Positions 63,829-64,000 of a stretch of DNA of 64,000 nt are shown piece by piece. Positions within the stretch are counted from its first letter, which is position 1, and every line of letters starts with the position of its first letter. A model generated the notes under the pieces. That model was not told the origin of the DNA. It searched no databases and saw nothing but the letters and a program-made list of their open reading frames with translations. The translations under genes and the position numbers were made by a program. The stretch is from Aalborgiella sp963841045 (lineage in GTDB: Bacteria > Pseudomonadota > Gammaproteobacteria > Burkholderiales > Burkholderiaceae_C). Location of the stretch: contig CAWJBD010000001.1 of NCBI GenBank assembly GCA_963841045.1, positions 372,001-436,000 on the forward strand, written 5' to 3'.

Positions 63829-63886
63829 TGCTATAATTTAAATAGCAACATAGGCAATAAATACGCCGACTACAGCCTAATTTTAT
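63829..63886 (+). repeat. Dispersed element, copy 14
   Basis: Forward copy: TGCTATAATTTAAATAGCA, ACATAGGCAATAAATACGCC, GACTACAGCC, TAATTTTATGG. It starts one base after the ugpQ stop and ends before the convergent partial gene. Confidence 0.92.
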
Positions 63887-63894
63887 GGATAATA

Positions 63895-64000
63895 CTAAGC
63901 ATTGGCAATCTGCACCAATTTCATCCGCCCAGTTCCACCTGTTTTGATGCTGACGGCTGCTTTGGTGCAGTGAAATTGTTTGGCCACCAAACCAATCAAT
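63895..64000 (-). CDS. C-terminal fragment of an unidentified protein (cut by window edge)
   Basis: An open minus-strand frame of 34 codons running in from the right edge: LIGLVAKQFHCTKAAVSIKT, GGTGRMKLVQIANA, TAG at 63897-63895. The composition looks coding and the element before it lies at the usual intergenic place, but the protein is not recognised from so little sequence. Confidence 0.4.
   Translation of the reverse strand, partial: LIGLVAKQFHCTKAAVSIKTGGTGRMKLVQIANA

Noticed and set aside
3124..63886. CRISPR array formed by the repeated elements
   Set aside because: Copies are kilobases apart, irregularly spaced, in both orientations, and no cas genes are present.

Overview
The window is a dense stretch of bacterial chromosome at roughly 50% G+C. 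Gene content and order point to a betaproteobacterium of the order Burkholderiales, most likely Comamonadaceae: TPR protein-lolB-ispE-tRNA-Gln-prs-rplY in line, glyQS followed by gmhB and plsC, rpmH-rnpA-yidD-yidC-mnmE, a DUF3683-type FAD/Fe-S oxidase, Bug-type binding proteins, and topB next to a SET-domain gene, birA and a SPOR gene. No prophage, insertion sequence, CRISPR array or rRNA operon was seen.

Layout. 0-5.4 kb: pth (cut by the window edge) with a TlpA-like thioredoxin, GTP-dependent PEP carboxykinase, phenylalanine hydroxylase with its pterin dehydratase, and a Bug binding protein. 5.5-9.5 kb: GNAT acetyltransferase, corC-lnt, a cytosolic-looking binding protein. 9.6-14.9 kb: glyQS, gmhB, plsC, YgjP-like peptidase. 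15-17 kb: DMT exporter and a branched-chain amino-acid-type binding protein. 17.2-22.2 kb: rpmH-rnpA-yidD-yidC-mnmE and an uncharacterised six-helix membrane protein. 22.4-24.9 kb: malate synthase G and a 78-residue membrane protein. 25-30 kb: outer-membrane lipoprotein targeting, isoprenoid and PRPP synthesis, tRNA-Gln, ribosomal protein L25. 30-35.6 kb: M61 peptidase, DAHP synthase preceded by an aromatic-rich leader peptide and an attenuator, ammonium channel, secreted hydrolase. 35.8-41.2 kb: topoisomerase III with a histone-H1-like tail and SWIB domain, divergent SET methyltransferase, birA, SPOR protein. 41.2-53.6 kb: two-component system, AEC carrier, HiPIP, aldehyde dehydrogenase, valS, galU, GT90 glycosyltransferase, TusA-like protein, RsmB-like methyltransferase, DUF971 protein. 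53.7-64 kb: DUF3683 FAD/Fe-S oxidase and the ugpB-A-E-C/ugpQ set for glycerol-3-phosphate and glycerophosphodiester use, with a DMT exporter between.

Two features run through the whole window. First, fourteen copies of a 53-71 bp dispersed element (TGCTAT...ATAGCA stem, then a conserved GGCAATAAATACGCCG core) lie in both orientations. Nine are intergenic and five lie inside reading frames (lnt, glyS, yidC, lolB, valS). In-gene copies of the same orientation use the same reading phase and have lost the stop codon that phase would otherwise carry. In lolB the element encodes the lipobox. Second, thirteen genes, including essential ones, carry single-base indels (about 19 in all), mostly in homopolymer runs; correcting them restores family-typical sequence, so they most likely reflect read or assembly errors rather than real decay.

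Frameshifted genes are listed at full corrected extent as coding sequence, with the indel positions stated. No gene-free stretch longer than about 300 bases exists; shorter gaps hold the repeats, terminators and control signals listed.
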